Notes under the pieces: generated by a model
Told to the model about the DNA's origin: nothing
The model's database searches: none
What the model saw: the letters and a program-made list of their open reading frames with translations, nothing else
Made by a program: the position numbers and the translations under genes
Part shown: positions 6,330 to 15,282 of the stretch, one piece after another
Position numbering within the stretch: the stretch's first letter is position 1
How the letters are laid out: each line of letters opens with the position of its first letter
Source of the DNA: Lachnospiraceae bacterium
GTDB lineage: Bacteria; Bacillota; Clostridia; Lachnospirales; Lachnospiraceae
Direction of reading: 5' to 3'
DNA length: 17,457 nucleotides
Assembly (NCBI GenBank): GCA_020860745.1
Contig: JAJBTR010000384.1
Span: 1 to 17,457, forward strand

Positions 6330-8258
6330 TTATTCCTTAAACGGTTCATATTTATGACCGCTCCAATTGATACCAACATGTGACGAGAATTCCAGTGTAT
6401 TCAAACGGACACCGTGCACAATCACCGACAACAGATTCAGGATCATGTTCAGTCCATGTCCGAAGATCAGAATAAATATCGCGAGGAAGATTAATATCAT
6501 GTGTCCCATGAATCCTCCTGCCATCTGGTTGAATGTCTCGGCGATTGCAGCTCCCGCAAGCCCTACTGCCCAGAGGCGGATGTAGGAAACAATATCGGAA
6601 AAGACATTTACAACACCCAGCAGCATGGAAATGATATTCTTCATGCTTTCCACCAGAGATTTCACAACGCTGCCCTCATAATTGGTGAAAATGAAGTACG
6701 TCACAAATCCGACAGCCACCAACACAATGGAAATGGTTCCGACCGGTATGCCGTTTATCACTCTGCCGAGTCCGAATACCTCGCCGCTGACAACCAGGGT
6801 CAGTACCACGTAGAACATACCGATCACCTGCATGAGGGAACCAATGTCACTGAGCACCAGCAGCGAACGGCGGTCACGGATGATGCCGAGTATATGGGCA
6901 ATGGACAGCTGAATCAACGCCAGCACGAAGCACAAAATCTGCAGGTTCTGCGCAGTCGTAAGAGCAGCTTCCCCATTTGTCCAGAACGGATACCAGAGGA
7001 CATCCTCGTTTACGTTGGAAATGATTGGCAGCGATATCTTCTGCAGCCACCGCGGCACCAACGCCACATCCATACCAAACCACGAACATCGCCGTATGCC
7101 CCACACTATCGAGACTGCTCCGAAAAGAATAATCAGCTTCGACCAGGCCGAAGGGGACTTTCCGGACTTCACCGCCGGCAAAAACATCGCAAGGCCTAAA
7201 AGTGTAATGAGCACGCCGTATCCGCCATCTCCGAAAATAATTCCGGAAAAGATGAGCATAAATACGAGGAAATAGCCGGAGATATCCTGCTCGTAATACC
7301 CCGGTACCGTGCCAAGGAAGTCCGTCAGCGGATAAATCAGACTGACGAATTTGTTATTGTGCAGCTTGGTCGGAACATTGTCCTCCACCGTCGGGTCGTC
7401 GGAAACGACACCCCATGCATTCTCTTTCGCGACTGCCTTCAGCCGGTCCATGTCTTCCTCCGGCACATAGCCGTTTAAGATTGCCAGCGCAGGCGCGTTC
7501 TCCGGGAGATCGGACAACTCCGCCTCCTCCATTCCGCGGAGATAAGCGTCAAACTCAATCTCCTTATTGTCCGCTGCCAGCATATCCTTCATCGCCGGAA
7601 TGTACTTCATATAGCTGCGAATCTCTTCATCCAGCTCCGCAATCCGCTTCTGACCGTCCTCGATCTGAGCGGTAAGCTCCTGTGTGGATGCTGACGGAAG
7701 CTGGATTCTGCGTGCGCTGTCGGGAAGCTCCGGCTTCTCAGCAGGACTCTCATCCTCAACGACCAGCATATAGGTCTTACTCTTGTCATGACCTACGGAC
7801 AATGTCCTGATATTGGCATCTATGGAACCGTACTCTTTCGATGAAATCTCATACATCGACAGGACAATGCCTTTCCCGGCAAGATATTCAAAATCTGCCG
7901 GCTTTATCTCGCCCCAGCCTTCGTACTGCTCCAGTTCCGCCTTTGCAGAAATACATGCATTCTGACAGTCCTTTTTCTCAGAACCCAGGGCAACCACCTG
8001 CTTTGCGGCCGAAAGCGCCTCCGCGGAAGATATTTCTGTCTTCTGCAGCTTCTTCAGGGCTTTCTTGTCCGCCAGGTCGCTGATCAGAGAAATCGCCTGC
8101 TCTAAAGCAGACGTCTCGTCCTTTAAGTGGTTCATCTTATCGCCTGTATAGCTCTGTGCGTCAACGTGTACAAGACCAAGCTTTCTGATCTTGCGCATGG
8201 CTTCTTCCCGCTCACTGTCAAGAACAAGAATGGATACTTTTTTCATTGGGAGAATCAT
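6330..8258 (-). CDS. ntpI: V-type ATPase subunit I (stator, a-subunit homologue)
   Basis: The 642-residue stator protein provides the two ion half-channels next to the K ring. The N-terminal half (about 1-320) is soluble with long charged helices predicted as coiled coil (for example around 40-115 and 195-235). The C-terminal half holds seven or eight hydrophobic segments starting near 330. The conserved arginine that faces the ring carboxylate is visible at about residue 561 in SYIRLWAVGLAG. Its ATG overlaps the stop of subunit D by four bases (ATGA), with GGAGG about 10 bases upstream. An in-frame ATG four codons later is an alternative start. Confidence 0.95.
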   Translation of the reverse strand: MILPMKKVSILVLDSEREEAMRKIRKLGLVHVDAQSYTGDKMNHLKDETSALEQAISLISDLADKKALKKLQKTEISSAEALSAAKQVVALGSEKKDCQNACISAKAELEQYEGWGEIKPADFEYLAGKGIVLSMYEISSKEYGSIDANIRTLSVGHDKSKTYMLVVEDESPAEKPELPDSARRIQLPSASTQELTAQIEDGQKRIAELDEEIRSYMKYIPAMKDMLAADNKEIEFDAYLRGMEEAELSDLPENAPALAILNGYVPEEDMDRLKAVAKENAWGVVSDDPTVEDNVPTKLHNNKFVSLIYPLTDFLGTVPGYYEQDISGYFLVFMLIFSGIIFGDGGYGVLITLLGLAMFLPAVKSGKSPSAWSKLIILFGAVSIVWGIRRCSWFGMDVALVPRWLQKISLPIISNVNEDVLWYPFWTNGEAALTTAQNLQILCFVLALIQLSIAHILGIIRDRRSLLVLSDIGSLMQVIGMFYVVLTLVVSGEVFGLGRVINGIPVGTISIVLVAVGFVTYFIFTNYEGSVVKSLVESMKNIISMLLGVVNVFSDIVSYIRLWAVGLAGAAIAETFNQMAGGFMGHMILIFLAIFILIFGHGLNMILNLLSVIVHGVRLNTLEFSSHVGINWSGHKYEPFKE

Positions 8259-8899
8259 CCTAAAGCCACCTCCCCTCCAACATCAGCAGACGCCGCCGCT
8301 GCGTTGCGCTGGTCGATTTTCTTCTTGGAAATCTTCGAGCGCACAACCGCGTTAACCTGCTGGTCTCCAAGATACACCGAAATCTTTCGGATATTCTCCT
8401 TTGCTTCCGGAATTTTAACTTTCTCAAAAAGATTCACGCGCTGTGAAGTTGTCAGCAGCTCCTTTTGAAGCAGTCGAACCTGTTCGTCCAGCACGGAAGC
8501 CCGCAAATCCAGTGAAAGGGACTCTTCCATCTTGTCTGCCGCCAGATCAACCCACAGCGGCGTCTCGTAAAAATCGTAGTCGCCGCGGGAAAAATCGGCG
8601 CCCTCGTAAACGGGTATCGTCACGCCGGCAATATTTCCGGTTCCCTTTCTGATATTGGTAACCGTGACCAGATCCGGCGTGAAAGCTTCTTCCTCGCCAA
8701 ACACGGTTATCCATTTCTTGAACTCCTGTTCCAGGGCTTCTCTCTGCTTTCGGACGGCTATGGCATCCGCCTGAATCGTGCGGATTTCGGCTTGCAGCTG
8801 CTGCTTTTTGAGCGTCAGAGTCGGAAGGTAGCGCTGATACATCTTAAGCGCATCTTTTTGAGCTTTCTGCTCATTTTTTGTCAGCTTAATTTTTGCCAT
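8255..8899 (-). CDS. ntpD: V-type ATPase subunit D (central stalk)
   Basis: The 214-residue central rotor shaft, functionally like gamma of F-type enzymes. It links rotation of the K ring to the A3B3 head. The N-terminus (KIKLTKNEQKAQKDALKMYQRYLPTLTLKKQQL, split here only for description: lysine-rich start, then a long amphipathic helix to about residue 70) and the C-terminal helix (about 125-200) would form the antiparallel coiled coil of the family. Length is typical. GGAAGG lies 8 bases before the ATG. It starts 15 bases after subunit B ends and overlaps subunit I by four bases. Confidence 0.92.
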   Translation of the reverse strand: MAKIKLTKNEQKAQKDALKMYQRYLPTLTLKKQQLQAEIRTIQADAIAVRKQREALEQEFKKWITVFGEEEAFTPDLVTVTNIRKGTGNIAGVTIPVYEGADFSRGDYDFYETPLWVDLAADKMEESLSLDLRASVLDEQVRLLQKELLTTSQRVNLFEKVKIPEAKENIRKISVYLGDQQVNAVVRSKISKKKIDQRNAAAASADVGGEVALG

Positions 8900-8914
8900 A
8901 TCACTTGCCTTCCT

Positions 8915-10210
8915 TTATTTTGCGGGCCAGAATTCTTCAATGAGCTCTGATTTAATACCTGTTTCGTCTTTTTCAAAGCAGGCGGCAAGAATCTCCCAGC
9001 CGAGGTCAAGCGCCTGTTCCAGAGGAATATTGATGGACAGATCCATCATCTTCTGCTCAAACATCTCTCCGTATTTCAGAAGCTTCTCATCCCAGCCGGT
9101 CATCAGAAAGCCCATGCTCTTCTTTTCCAGTGTATTCTTATATTCAGAATACAGTCGGATCATACCATCCATCAGAGCACGGTGATCCTTGCGCGTCTTA
9201 TCATTTACATTCTGTTTCAGACGGGACAGCGAACCAAACGGCTCAATTCTTCCGCCCTTCAGGTAATACTGGCCCTCCGTGATATATCCTGTGTTATCCG
9301 GTACCGGATGGGTAACGTCGTCGCCCGGCATCGTGGTAACCGCCAGAATGGTAATGGAACCGGATCCGGCAAAGTCAACCGCCTTCTCATAACGGGAGGC
9401 AAGCTGGGAATACAAATCGCCCGGATAACCACGGTTGGAAGGCACCTGCTCCTGCGTGATCGCGATTTCTTTCATGGAATCCGCGTAGTTTGTCATATCA
9501 GTCAGCAGCACCAGCACGTCCTTATCCTGCAGAGCAAACTGCTCGGCTACCGCAAGCGCCATATCCGGAATCTTGATACATTCAACGGTCGGGTCGGCCG
9601 CCGTATGAATGAACATGACCGTCTTGCTCAGCGCGCTGCCGTTTCCGAGGCTCTCCTTGAAATACAGGAAATCATCGTACTTGATACCCATGCCGCCGAG
9701 GACGATCACATCCGCGTCCGCCTGCATGGCGATACGCGCCAACAGCTGGTTATACGGCTCGCCGGAGATGGAGAAAATCGGCAGCTTCTGTGATACGACA
9801 AGCGTATTAAACAGGTCGATCATCGGGATATTCGTGCGCATCATACGGTTCGCAAGAATTCTCTTGGACGGGTTGACGGACGGGCCGCCGATCGGTTTTA
9901 AATTCTCAGCCAGCGACGGGCCGTTATCTCTCGGCTCGCCGGAGCCGTTGAAAATACGTCCCAGCAGATCTTCCGTGAAAGACACTTGCATCTCGTGACC
10001 CAGAAAACGCACCTCGTCACCTGTGGAAACGCCTCGTCCTCCGGCAAACACCTGGAGGGAAACGATGTCTCCATCAATCTTATTGACCTCTGCAAGAGAC
10101 TTGCCGAAACGAGTGGTAATCTCTGCCAGTTCATTATACTTTACGCCATCGGCGCGCACTGTGATCACGCTGCCGGTGATGGATTCGATTCGGTTATATA
10201 CTTTATTCAT
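8915..10210 (-). CDS. ntpB: V-type ATPase subunit B (non-catalytic)
   Basis: The 431-residue regulatory nucleotide-binding subunit that alternates with A in the cytoplasmic head. It has the RecA-like core but no Walker A P-loop: the corresponding position reads [16 protein letters not shown], as expected of B subunits. Further family segments include [17 protein letters not shown] and [21 protein letters not shown]. Length is slightly short of many B subunits (about 430-470). GGAGG sits 9 bases before the ATG, and the gap from subunit A is 15 bases. Confidence 0.96.
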   Translation of the reverse strand: MNKVYNRIESITGSVITVRADGVKYNELAEITTRFGKSLAEVNKIDGDIVSLQVFAGGRGVSTGDEVRFLGHEMQVSFTEDLLGRIFNGSGEPRDNGPSLAENLKPIGGPSVNPSKRILANRMMRTNIPMIDLFNTLVVSQKLPIFSISGEPYNQLLARIAMQADADVIVLGGMGIKYDDFLYFKESLGNGSALSKTVMFIHTAADPTVECIKIPDMALAVAEQFALQDKDVLVLLTDMTNYADSMKEIAITQEQVPSNRGYPGDLYSQLASRYEKAVDFAGSGSITILAVTTMPGDDVTHPVPDNTGYITEGQYYLKGGRIEPFGSLSRLKQNVNDKTRKDHRALMDGMIRLYSEYKNTLEKKSMGFLMTGWDEKLLKYGEMFEQKMMDLSINIPLEQALDLGWEILAACFEKDETGIKSELIEEFWPAK

Positions 10211-10225
10211 TGTCTTTCACCTCCC

Positions 10226-11983
10226 TTACAGCAGCTTTTCTGCTTCACTGCTTAAGACTCCGCCGCCGGATGCATACTGTGCATCGATCTCCGCCTCAGC
10301 CGCAGCAAAGGCTTCACTCTGAAACTCCGTATAGTTCCAGTCGATAAACTTCTGACGCAGCGAGTTAAAGTAAGCACGCGCCTCGTCTTTCTCTTTTAAC
10401 CCATAATCTGAGCCGAGAATGCGGACAAGCTTGGCGATCACATAACGCTGCCGGTCTACCACGCAGTTAGCATCAATGTCGTCAAAGGAATTCTGCTGAA
10501 GGTAAACGGCGTCGAGAAGCTCGGATTTCAGATAGGTGACAAAGTCCGCCAGACTCGTACCCTCTTCACCGACAACCTTCATCATGGAATTGACTTCAAC
10601 GCCGCGTCCCATCACATCACGGCAATACTCAATCTGTTCCGGCGCGACAACACTCCTGTACTTCGACCAGGAAATCAGCGGATCGATGGCCGGATACTTA
10701 CGCGCATCGGAACGCTCTCTGGAAAGACCGTGGAAAGCGCCGACAACCTTCAGTGTCGCCTGCGTCACCGGTTCCTCAAAGTTACCGCCGGCCGGAGATA
10801 CCGTTCCGCCGATCGTAACGGATCCGTAATTGCCATCCGGCAGACGAACATAACCGGCACGCTCATAGAACGCTGCGATATAGGACTCCAGATAGGCCGG
10901 GAAAGCTTCCTCACCGGGAATCTCTTCCAGTCTGCCGGACATCTCACGGAGAGCCTGCGCCCAACGGGAAGTGGAGTCCGCCAGAAGGAGAACGTCAAGC
11001 CCCATCTGACGATAATACTCAGCCAGTGTCACCGATGTATAAACGGACGCCTCACGGCTGGCAACCGGCATGGAAGATGTATTACAGATAACAATGGTAC
11101 GCTCCATCAGGGAACGTCCCGTTCTCGGGTCTACCAGCTCCGGGAACTCCGTCAGCGTTTCCACAACCTCACCGGCACGCTCGCCGCAGGCTGCGATAAT
11201 CACGATATCAACATCCGCATACCGGGATGTGGTGTGCTGCAGCACGGTCTTTCCCGCTCCAAACGGTCCCGGGATACAGTAGGTACCGCCCTTGGCAACC
11301 GGGAAGAAGGAATCGATCAGACGAACCTTCGTCTCCATGGTCTCTGTGGGCGCCAGACGCTCCGAATAGCAGTTCACCGCACGCTTCACCGGCCACCGAA
11401 AAGACATGGTCAGATTGATGTCCTTGCCCTTGTCATCCGTGATCACTGCGATTGTCTCATGGATGGTGTACGCGCCTGCTGCCGCCACGGACTTCACGGT
11501 GTAGCTGCCCAGCAGATAAAACGGAACGAAAATCTTATGAACAAACGGTCCTTCCGGTACTGTTCCTACATACTCGCCCGCTTTCACGCGGTCGCCCGGC
11601 TTCGCAGTCGGGGTGAAATCCCATTTCTTTTCTCCATTCAGCGAGTCCACATAAATGCCTCGCTCCAAAAACCATCCTGCCTGCTCTGCAAGGAGCGGCA
11701 ACGGGTTCTGTAATCCGTCGTACACCTGTCCCAGAAGACCCGGTCCAAGTTCGGCGGAAAGCAAATCTCCCGTAAATTCTACGTTGTCACCGCAGGCGAT
11801 TCCTTTGGTCATCTCATAGACCTGCACCTGGGCGACATTTCCGCGAATACGAATGACCTCACTCTTTAAGCGGGATCCTTCGACCTCTACATAGCAGACC
11901 TCATTCATGGAAACTGTGCCGTCGAATTCAACCGACACCATATTTCCGTTGATGCCTACAACTTTTCCTCTTGTCTCCGTCAT
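10226..11983 (-). CDS. ntpA: V-type ATPase subunit A (catalytic)
   Basis: The ATP-hydrolysing subunit of the cytoplasmic head, 585 residues from the chosen start. It shows the P-loop GPFGAGKT (239-246), the ACGERAGEV catalytic-glutamate segment and the DSTSRWAQALREMSGRL stretch. It also has the extra domain near 110-185 (with GDRVKAGEYVG) that separates V/A-type A subunits from F-type beta. I start at ATG 11983 because GGAG lies 7 bases ahead; an in-frame ATG at 12007 would overlap the previous gene by 23 bases and has no comparable site. The stop of the DUF2764 gene is just upstream, so translation is likely coupled. Confidence 0.96.
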   Translation of the reverse strand: MTETRGKVVGINGNMVSVEFDGTVSMNEVCYVEVEGSRLKSEVIRIRGNVAQVQVYEMTKGIACGDNVEFTGDLLSAELGPGLLGQVYDGLQNPLPLLAEQAGWFLERGIYVDSLNGEKKWDFTPTAKPGDRVKAGEYVGTVPEGPFVHKIFVPFYLLGSYTVKSVAAAGAYTIHETIAVITDDKGKDINLTMSFRWPVKRAVNCYSERLAPTETMETKVRLIDSFFPVAKGGTYCIPGPFGAGKTVLQHTTSRYADVDIVIIAACGERAGEVVETLTEFPELVDPRTGRSLMERTIVICNTSSMPVASREASVYTSVTLAEYYRQMGLDVLLLADSTSRWAQALREMSGRLEEIPGEEAFPAYLESYIAAFYERAGYVRLPDGNYGSVTIGGTVSPAGGNFEEPVTQATLKVVGAFHGLSRERSDARKYPAIDPLISWSKYRSVVAPEQIEYCRDVMGRGVEVNSMMKVVGEEGTSLADFVTYLKSELLDAVYLQQNSFDDIDANCVVDRQRYVIAKLVRILGSDYGLKEKDEARAYFNSLRQKFIDWNYTEFQSEAFAAAEAEIDAQYASGGGVLSSEAEKLL

Positions 11984-11984
11984 T

Positions 11985-12536
11985 TTAATTCTCCTGACTG
12001 TTTCCATTCAGAATGGAATGATAAATTTTTTGATATGATTTGTGTCCCCGCTCCTCGTCAAACAGCCGCATCCTGGAAAGAAGCTTTAATCGTATTGCAT
12101 AACAATACACTGCGTCCTCACAGAACATGTCGAGCGGTCTAAGCCGGTCAAGCGTCTCCATCCGGCAGCCCTGAAGATACTCCTCAGCCGCAAGAGGATC
12201 TCCTAAATCTACTGCCGTATTCGCCACCTGGAGCATCGGTGCTGAAATAACCTCACCGTCTGTCGGAAATGACTTTCCCTTATGGGCAGCGCGTACAACC
12301 GCAAGGGCAAGACGAAGCTGCCTCTCCTCATAATTCCACGCATCCACGAGCTCCGAACCGGTCGGTACGGCATCCCGCGGCGGAATCATGGAAATCACGT
12401 CAAGTATCTCCTTCTGCTTTTCATTGAGGAAATCCGAACAGGTGTCACGAAACGCCTCCTCCGTGATCGGAAGGGGGCTTTTTCCATCATACGGCTCCAA
12501 CCCCGGCAGCGTAGAAATCAGATAGTACTGACTCAT
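11985..12536 (-). CDS. DUF2764 family protein of V-type ATPase operon
   Basis: A 183-residue soluble, mainly helical protein starting MSQYYLISTLPGLEPYDG, which resembles the N-terminus of DUF2764 proteins. In Bacteroides, spirochaetes and Chlamydia a protein of this kind is encoded between subunits E and A of the V-type ATPase. Its biochemical role is not established. Since the operon lacks a normal subunit C (the socket joining the central shaft to the ring), it may be a reduced replacement; this is inference from position. No membrane segment or nucleotide motif is seen. Its ATG overlaps the stop of subunit E by four bases, and the A gene follows directly. Confidence 0.83.
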   Translation of the reverse strand: MSQYYLISTLPGLEPYDGKSPLPITEEAFRDTCSDFLNEKQKEILDVISMIPPRDAVPTGSELVDAWNYEERQLRLALAVVRAAHKGKSFPTDGEVISAPMLQVANTAVDLGDPLAAEEYLQGCRMETLDRLRPLDMFCEDAVYCYAIRLKLLSRMRLFDEERGHKSYQKIYHSILNGNSQEN

Positions 12537-13147
12537 GCCTTCGAAGCCTCTTTCATCAGCGCTGCAACCCGTGGATTCAGATATCTGGAAAGCAGATCTG
12601 CCACCGCTTCCGCAGAGAAATCATAATACGCGGAACCGCCTTTTGCGGCAATACGGAATCCGCTTTCCACACTGTCATCAACCCTGAGCGTGATACCGGC
12701 GCTGATTTTCTCTTTCAGCGCTGCTGTCAGGTTCCCCTCGATGGCGGAGAGATCATCGCTGCCCAGCAACACCTCAATGTCATCGGTGTCAGGATTTTTG
12801 ACCCACTCTTCCACTACCTTCGGGATCAGCGCCAGGAGTGTCTCTTTGGAATAACTTTCCGCAACCGCCTCCCCGATCACAGCGTCCAGTTCCTTTGTCA
12901 CGCTGTCACGGAATGAGATCAGCTGATTGCGCCCTGCCTGACGGATCGCATCCTCGCTTGCCCTGACCAGACGATCATTCTCATCGCGGGCCTCTGCCAG
13001 AAGTCTGGCCGCTTCCGCTTTTGCGTCCGCAATAATCTTCTCAGCCGAGGCATTTGCATCTTCGATTCTGGCGGCGGCTTCCTTTTCACCGGCGCCAACT
13101 CCGTCGCTTTTGATCTTGTCGATCAATTCCTGTAATGCAATTTCCAT
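12533..13147 (-). CDS. ntpE: V-type ATPase subunit E (peripheral stalk)
   Basis: First gene of the operon. The 204-residue product has an Ala/Glu/Lys-rich N-terminal helix (about 1-80, with the alternating pattern EKIIADAKAEAARLLAEA) and a globular C-terminal domain that would bind the A3B3 head, as in E subunits of the peripheral stator stalk. Its usual partner, subunit G/H, is not encoded nearby. I start at ATG 13147, preceded by GGAG with a 9-base gap; the longer frame begins with a TTG that is itself part of that site. The promoter at 13249-13276 lies about 100 bases upstream. Confidence 0.9.
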   Translation of the reverse strand: MEIALQELIDKIKSDGVGAGEKEAAARIEDANASAEKIIADAKAEAARLLAEARDENDRLVRASEDAIRQAGRNQLISFRDSVTKELDAVIGEAVAESYSKETLLALIPKVVEEWVKNPDTDDIEVLLGSDDLSAIEGNLTAALKEKISAGITLRVDDSVESGFRIAAKGGSAYYDFSAEAVADLLSRYLNPRVAALMKEASKA

Positions 13148-13248
13148 ACAACCTTTCTCCAATCTGTTATATATTTAAAACGATTGTCTGGCTCATGCCA
13201 TAATCAATGTTTTCTCCGGTTACCCTGGATAAATACTCATCTTGTATC

Positions 13249-13276
13249 ATTATACCCTTTTTTTCTGAATCTGCAA
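13249..13276 (-). promoter_or_regulatory. Promoter of the V-type ATPase operon
   Basis: On the minus strand, TTGCAG (13271-13276), a 16-base spacer with an A-run, and a perfect TATAAT (13249-13254). Transcription would start near 13242 and give a 5' leader of about 95 bases before subunit E. A start codon of a 27-codon open frame (13167-13250) overlaps the -10 box, so that frame is not complete in this transcript. Confidence 0.65.
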
Positions 13277-13336
13277 GAATCATTACAAATTTATCAGGGA
13301 AACATGAATTACTCCGATACCAATTCCAGGGGACGA

Positions 13337-13356
13337 TTGTATCTAAAAAAATACAA
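13337..13356. promoter_or_regulatory. Palindromic box 1, candidate operator
   Basis: A 20-base element with ends TTGTA and TACAA and an A-rich middle; with one more base on each side the arms are ATTGTAT/ATACAAT. It lies about 60 bases upstream of the -35 of the ATPase promoter and matches box 2 at 17 of 20 positions in the same orientation. The binding protein is unknown. Confidence 0.5.
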
Positions 13357-13394
13357 TGTTAGGATACCCCAAATGAAGGGATATTGCAAGGATT

Positions 13395-13414
13395 TTGTAT
13401 TAAAAAAAGTACAA
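13395..13414. promoter_or_regulatory. Palindromic box 2, candidate operator
   Basis: The second copy of the 20-base element, TTGTA-N10-TACAA, starts 58 bases after box 1. The outer flanks of the pair, CGATTGTA (13334-13341) and TACAATCG (13410-13417), are also inverted repeats of each other. It may be a second binding site for the same regulator. Confidence 0.5.
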
Positions 13415-13533
13415 TCGTGACATTTGTCGGTTTTTTCACTTTAATGCAATGAAATATCGGCAATTATTTCCATAACCCTTTTTTCACTCGCTAACTTTTT
13501 GGTGTCCGTCCCCACTCAGCTGCACGGCTCACT

Positions 13534-15282
13534 TTAACGCTCATACTGACTCAGATAAAGCTTATGATAGAACCCTTCCGCCGCCAGCAGTTCCTCATGC
13601 GTCCCCTGCTCTATGATCTTACCATCCTTCATCACCAGAATCCGGTCCGCATTCTGAATCGTGGAGAGGCGATGCGCCACGATAAAGCTGGTGCGGCCTT
13701 TCATCAGTTTTTCAAAAGCATCCTGGATGCGCAGCTCCGTGCGCGTATCAATAGAAGAAGTCGCCTCATCCAGAATCAGCATGGGCGGGTGGCAGAGCAT
13801 AACCCGCGCGATGGAGAGCAGTTGCTTCTGTCCCTGGGAAAGGCTGCCGCCGTCCTCACCGATCACCGTGTCATAACCCTGAGGCAGGCGGCGGATAAAT
13901 CCGTGCGCATAGGACGCTTTTGCCACCTCGACGACTTCCTCGTCCGTCGCATCCGGCCTGCCCATCCGGATATTGTCGCGGATGGTCCCCGCTTTCAGCC
14001 AGGTATCCTGGAGCACCATACCATAGTGCTCCCGCAGGCTCTTCCGGGTCAGACGGCGAATATCATACTCTTCCACGGAAATGCTGCCGCCATCCACATC
14101 GTAAAAACGCATCAGCAGGTTGATCAGTGTCGTCTTTCCGCAGCCGGTCGGTCCCACGATGGCAATTCGCTGTCCCGGCTTCACATCCAGATTCAGCTCC
14201 TCAATGAGATGCTGCGCCGGGTCATAAGAAAAATCTACATTCCGCAGTTTTACGCTTCCCCCGGCCTGCGTGAGATCCACCGCGTCCTTATCGTCCGGAA
14301 TCTGCGGTTCCTCCTCAATCAGTTCAAAAATACGCGCCGCACAGGCCAGTGCGTTCTGCAATTCTGTGATCACCCCGGAAATCTCATTAAACGGCTTCGT
14401 ATACTGATTCGCATAGCTTAAAAACGCCGAGAGACCGCCGACGGTCATGCCGCCGGAGATTACCGTCAGTGCTCCGGTCAGCGCCACCCCCGCGTACACC
14501 ATACTATTTACAAACCGGGTGCACGGGTTTGTCAGGGAGGAGAAAAATGTTGCCTGCAGGGAGCACTTTTCTAATCGTTCATTGATCTCATCAAACCGCT
14601 CCTGCGCCTCCTCCTCGTAAGAAAAGGCCTGCACCACCTTCTGGTTTCCCACCATCTCATCGATAAGCGCGGTCTGCTCCGCCCGGGTCTCCGACTGCAG
14701 TTTAAACATATCATAGGTGTGCTTCGCGATAAAGCGAGCCACCAGCAGAGACAGCGGCGTCAGCCCCACAACCACCAGCGTGATCAAAGGGTGAATCGTC
14801 AGCATAAAAATCAGCGTTCCCACAATGGTCACCACGCCGGTAAACAACTGGGTAAAGCCCATGAGCAGTCCATCCGCAAACTGATCCACATCCGCAATGA
14901 CACGGCTGACAATACCGCCATAGGAATGGCTGTCCAGAAACTTCAGCGGAAGAATCTGGATTTTTTCAAACGCCTGATTCCGCACATCCCGAACCACCTG
15001 GTAGGTAATCCGGTTGTTGATGGTATTCATAATCCACTGGAGCACAGCGGTCAACGCCGCAGCAACTCCGATTCGGATCAGAATCTTAAAAATACCCTCG
15101 AAATCCACCAGTCCCTGCGCAATAATCAGGTCGATCGCCCGTCCCACAAGAACAGGAATATACAGAGTCAGCGCCACAGTCACCACCGCCAGGAGGATGG
15201 ATGCCGCAATCCAGAAACGATAGGCGCCTATATATTGTAAAACTTTCTTCAAAGTGCCTGTCTGGCCTCTCATCTTTTTCAT
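13534..15282 (-). CDS. ABC exporter half-transporter, consensus-site partner
   Basis: A 582-residue half-transporter: six membrane helices (about 20-310) fused to a nucleotide-binding domain (about 340-580). Walker A is GPTGCGKT (377-384), the Q-loop Gln is 425, Walker B ends in LILDE with catalytic E506, and the switch His is 537 in AHRLS, so its own ATP site is complete. The signature is LSQGQ (481-485) instead of LSGGQ. With the upstream partner it would form a heterodimeric multidrug-type exporter of the BmrCD/LmrCD/TM287-288 kind. The substrate is unknown. Its ATG overlaps the partner's stop by four bases, with GGAGG 10 bases ahead. Confidence 0.93.
   Translation of the reverse strand: MKKMRGQTGTLKKVLQYIGAYRFWIAASILLAVVTVALTLYIPVLVGRAIDLIIAQGLVDFEGIFKILIRIGVAAALTAVLQWIMNTINNRITYQVVRDVRNQAFEKIQILPLKFLDSHSYGGIVSRVIADVDQFADGLLMGFTQLFTGVVTIVGTLIFMLTIHPLITLVVVGLTPLSLLVARFIAKHTYDMFKLQSETRAEQTALIDEMVGNQKVVQAFSYEEEAQERFDEINERLEKCSLQATFFSSLTNPCTRFVNSMVYAGVALTGALTVISGGMTVGGLSAFLSYANQYTKPFNEISGVITELQNALACAARIFELIEEEPQIPDDKDAVDLTQAGGSVKLRNVDFSYDPAQHLIEELNLDVKPGQRIAIVGPTGCGKTTLINLLMRFYDVDGGSISVEEYDIRRLTRKSLREHYGMVLQDTWLKAGTIRDNIRMGRPDATDEEVVEVAKASYAHGFIRRLPQGYDTVIGEDGGSLSQGQKQLLSIARVMLCHPPMLILDEATSSIDTRTELRIQDAFEKLMKGRTSFIVAHRLSTIQNADRILVMKDGKIIEQGTHEELLAAEGFYHKLYLSQYER

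Larger units (their letters stand above)
13277..13533. other. Intergenic region between exporter and ATPase operons
   Basis: AT-rich, about 257 bases without a credible gene; a 78-codon plus-strand open frame (13184-13420) covers part of it but has no ribosome binding site and no recognisable product. Besides the two palindromic boxes it contains GTGTCCGTCCCC (13502-13513), which resembles the short GGGGACGG-type repeats found dispersed in many bacterial genomes. No convincing hairpin terminator for the exporter genes was found. Confidence 0.5.

Noticed and set aside
9182..9793. Long plus-strand open frames opposite the ATPase A, B and I genes (also 10730-11713 and 6501-7199).
   Set aside because: They are antisense shadows of well-supported genes. 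Their translations have no domain logic and are rich in residues mirrored from the sense codons.
13167..13250. A 27-codon open frame upstream of subunit E, starting ATGATACAAGATGAG on the minus strand.
   Set aside because: Its ATG overlaps the TATAAT of the likely promoter, so the main transcript would start inside it. There is no clear ribosome binding site and no recognisable product.
13184..13420. A 78-codon plus-strand open frame in the exporter-ATPase intergenic region.
   Set aside because: No Shine-Dalgarno site, atypical composition, and it overlaps the promoter and palindromic boxes.
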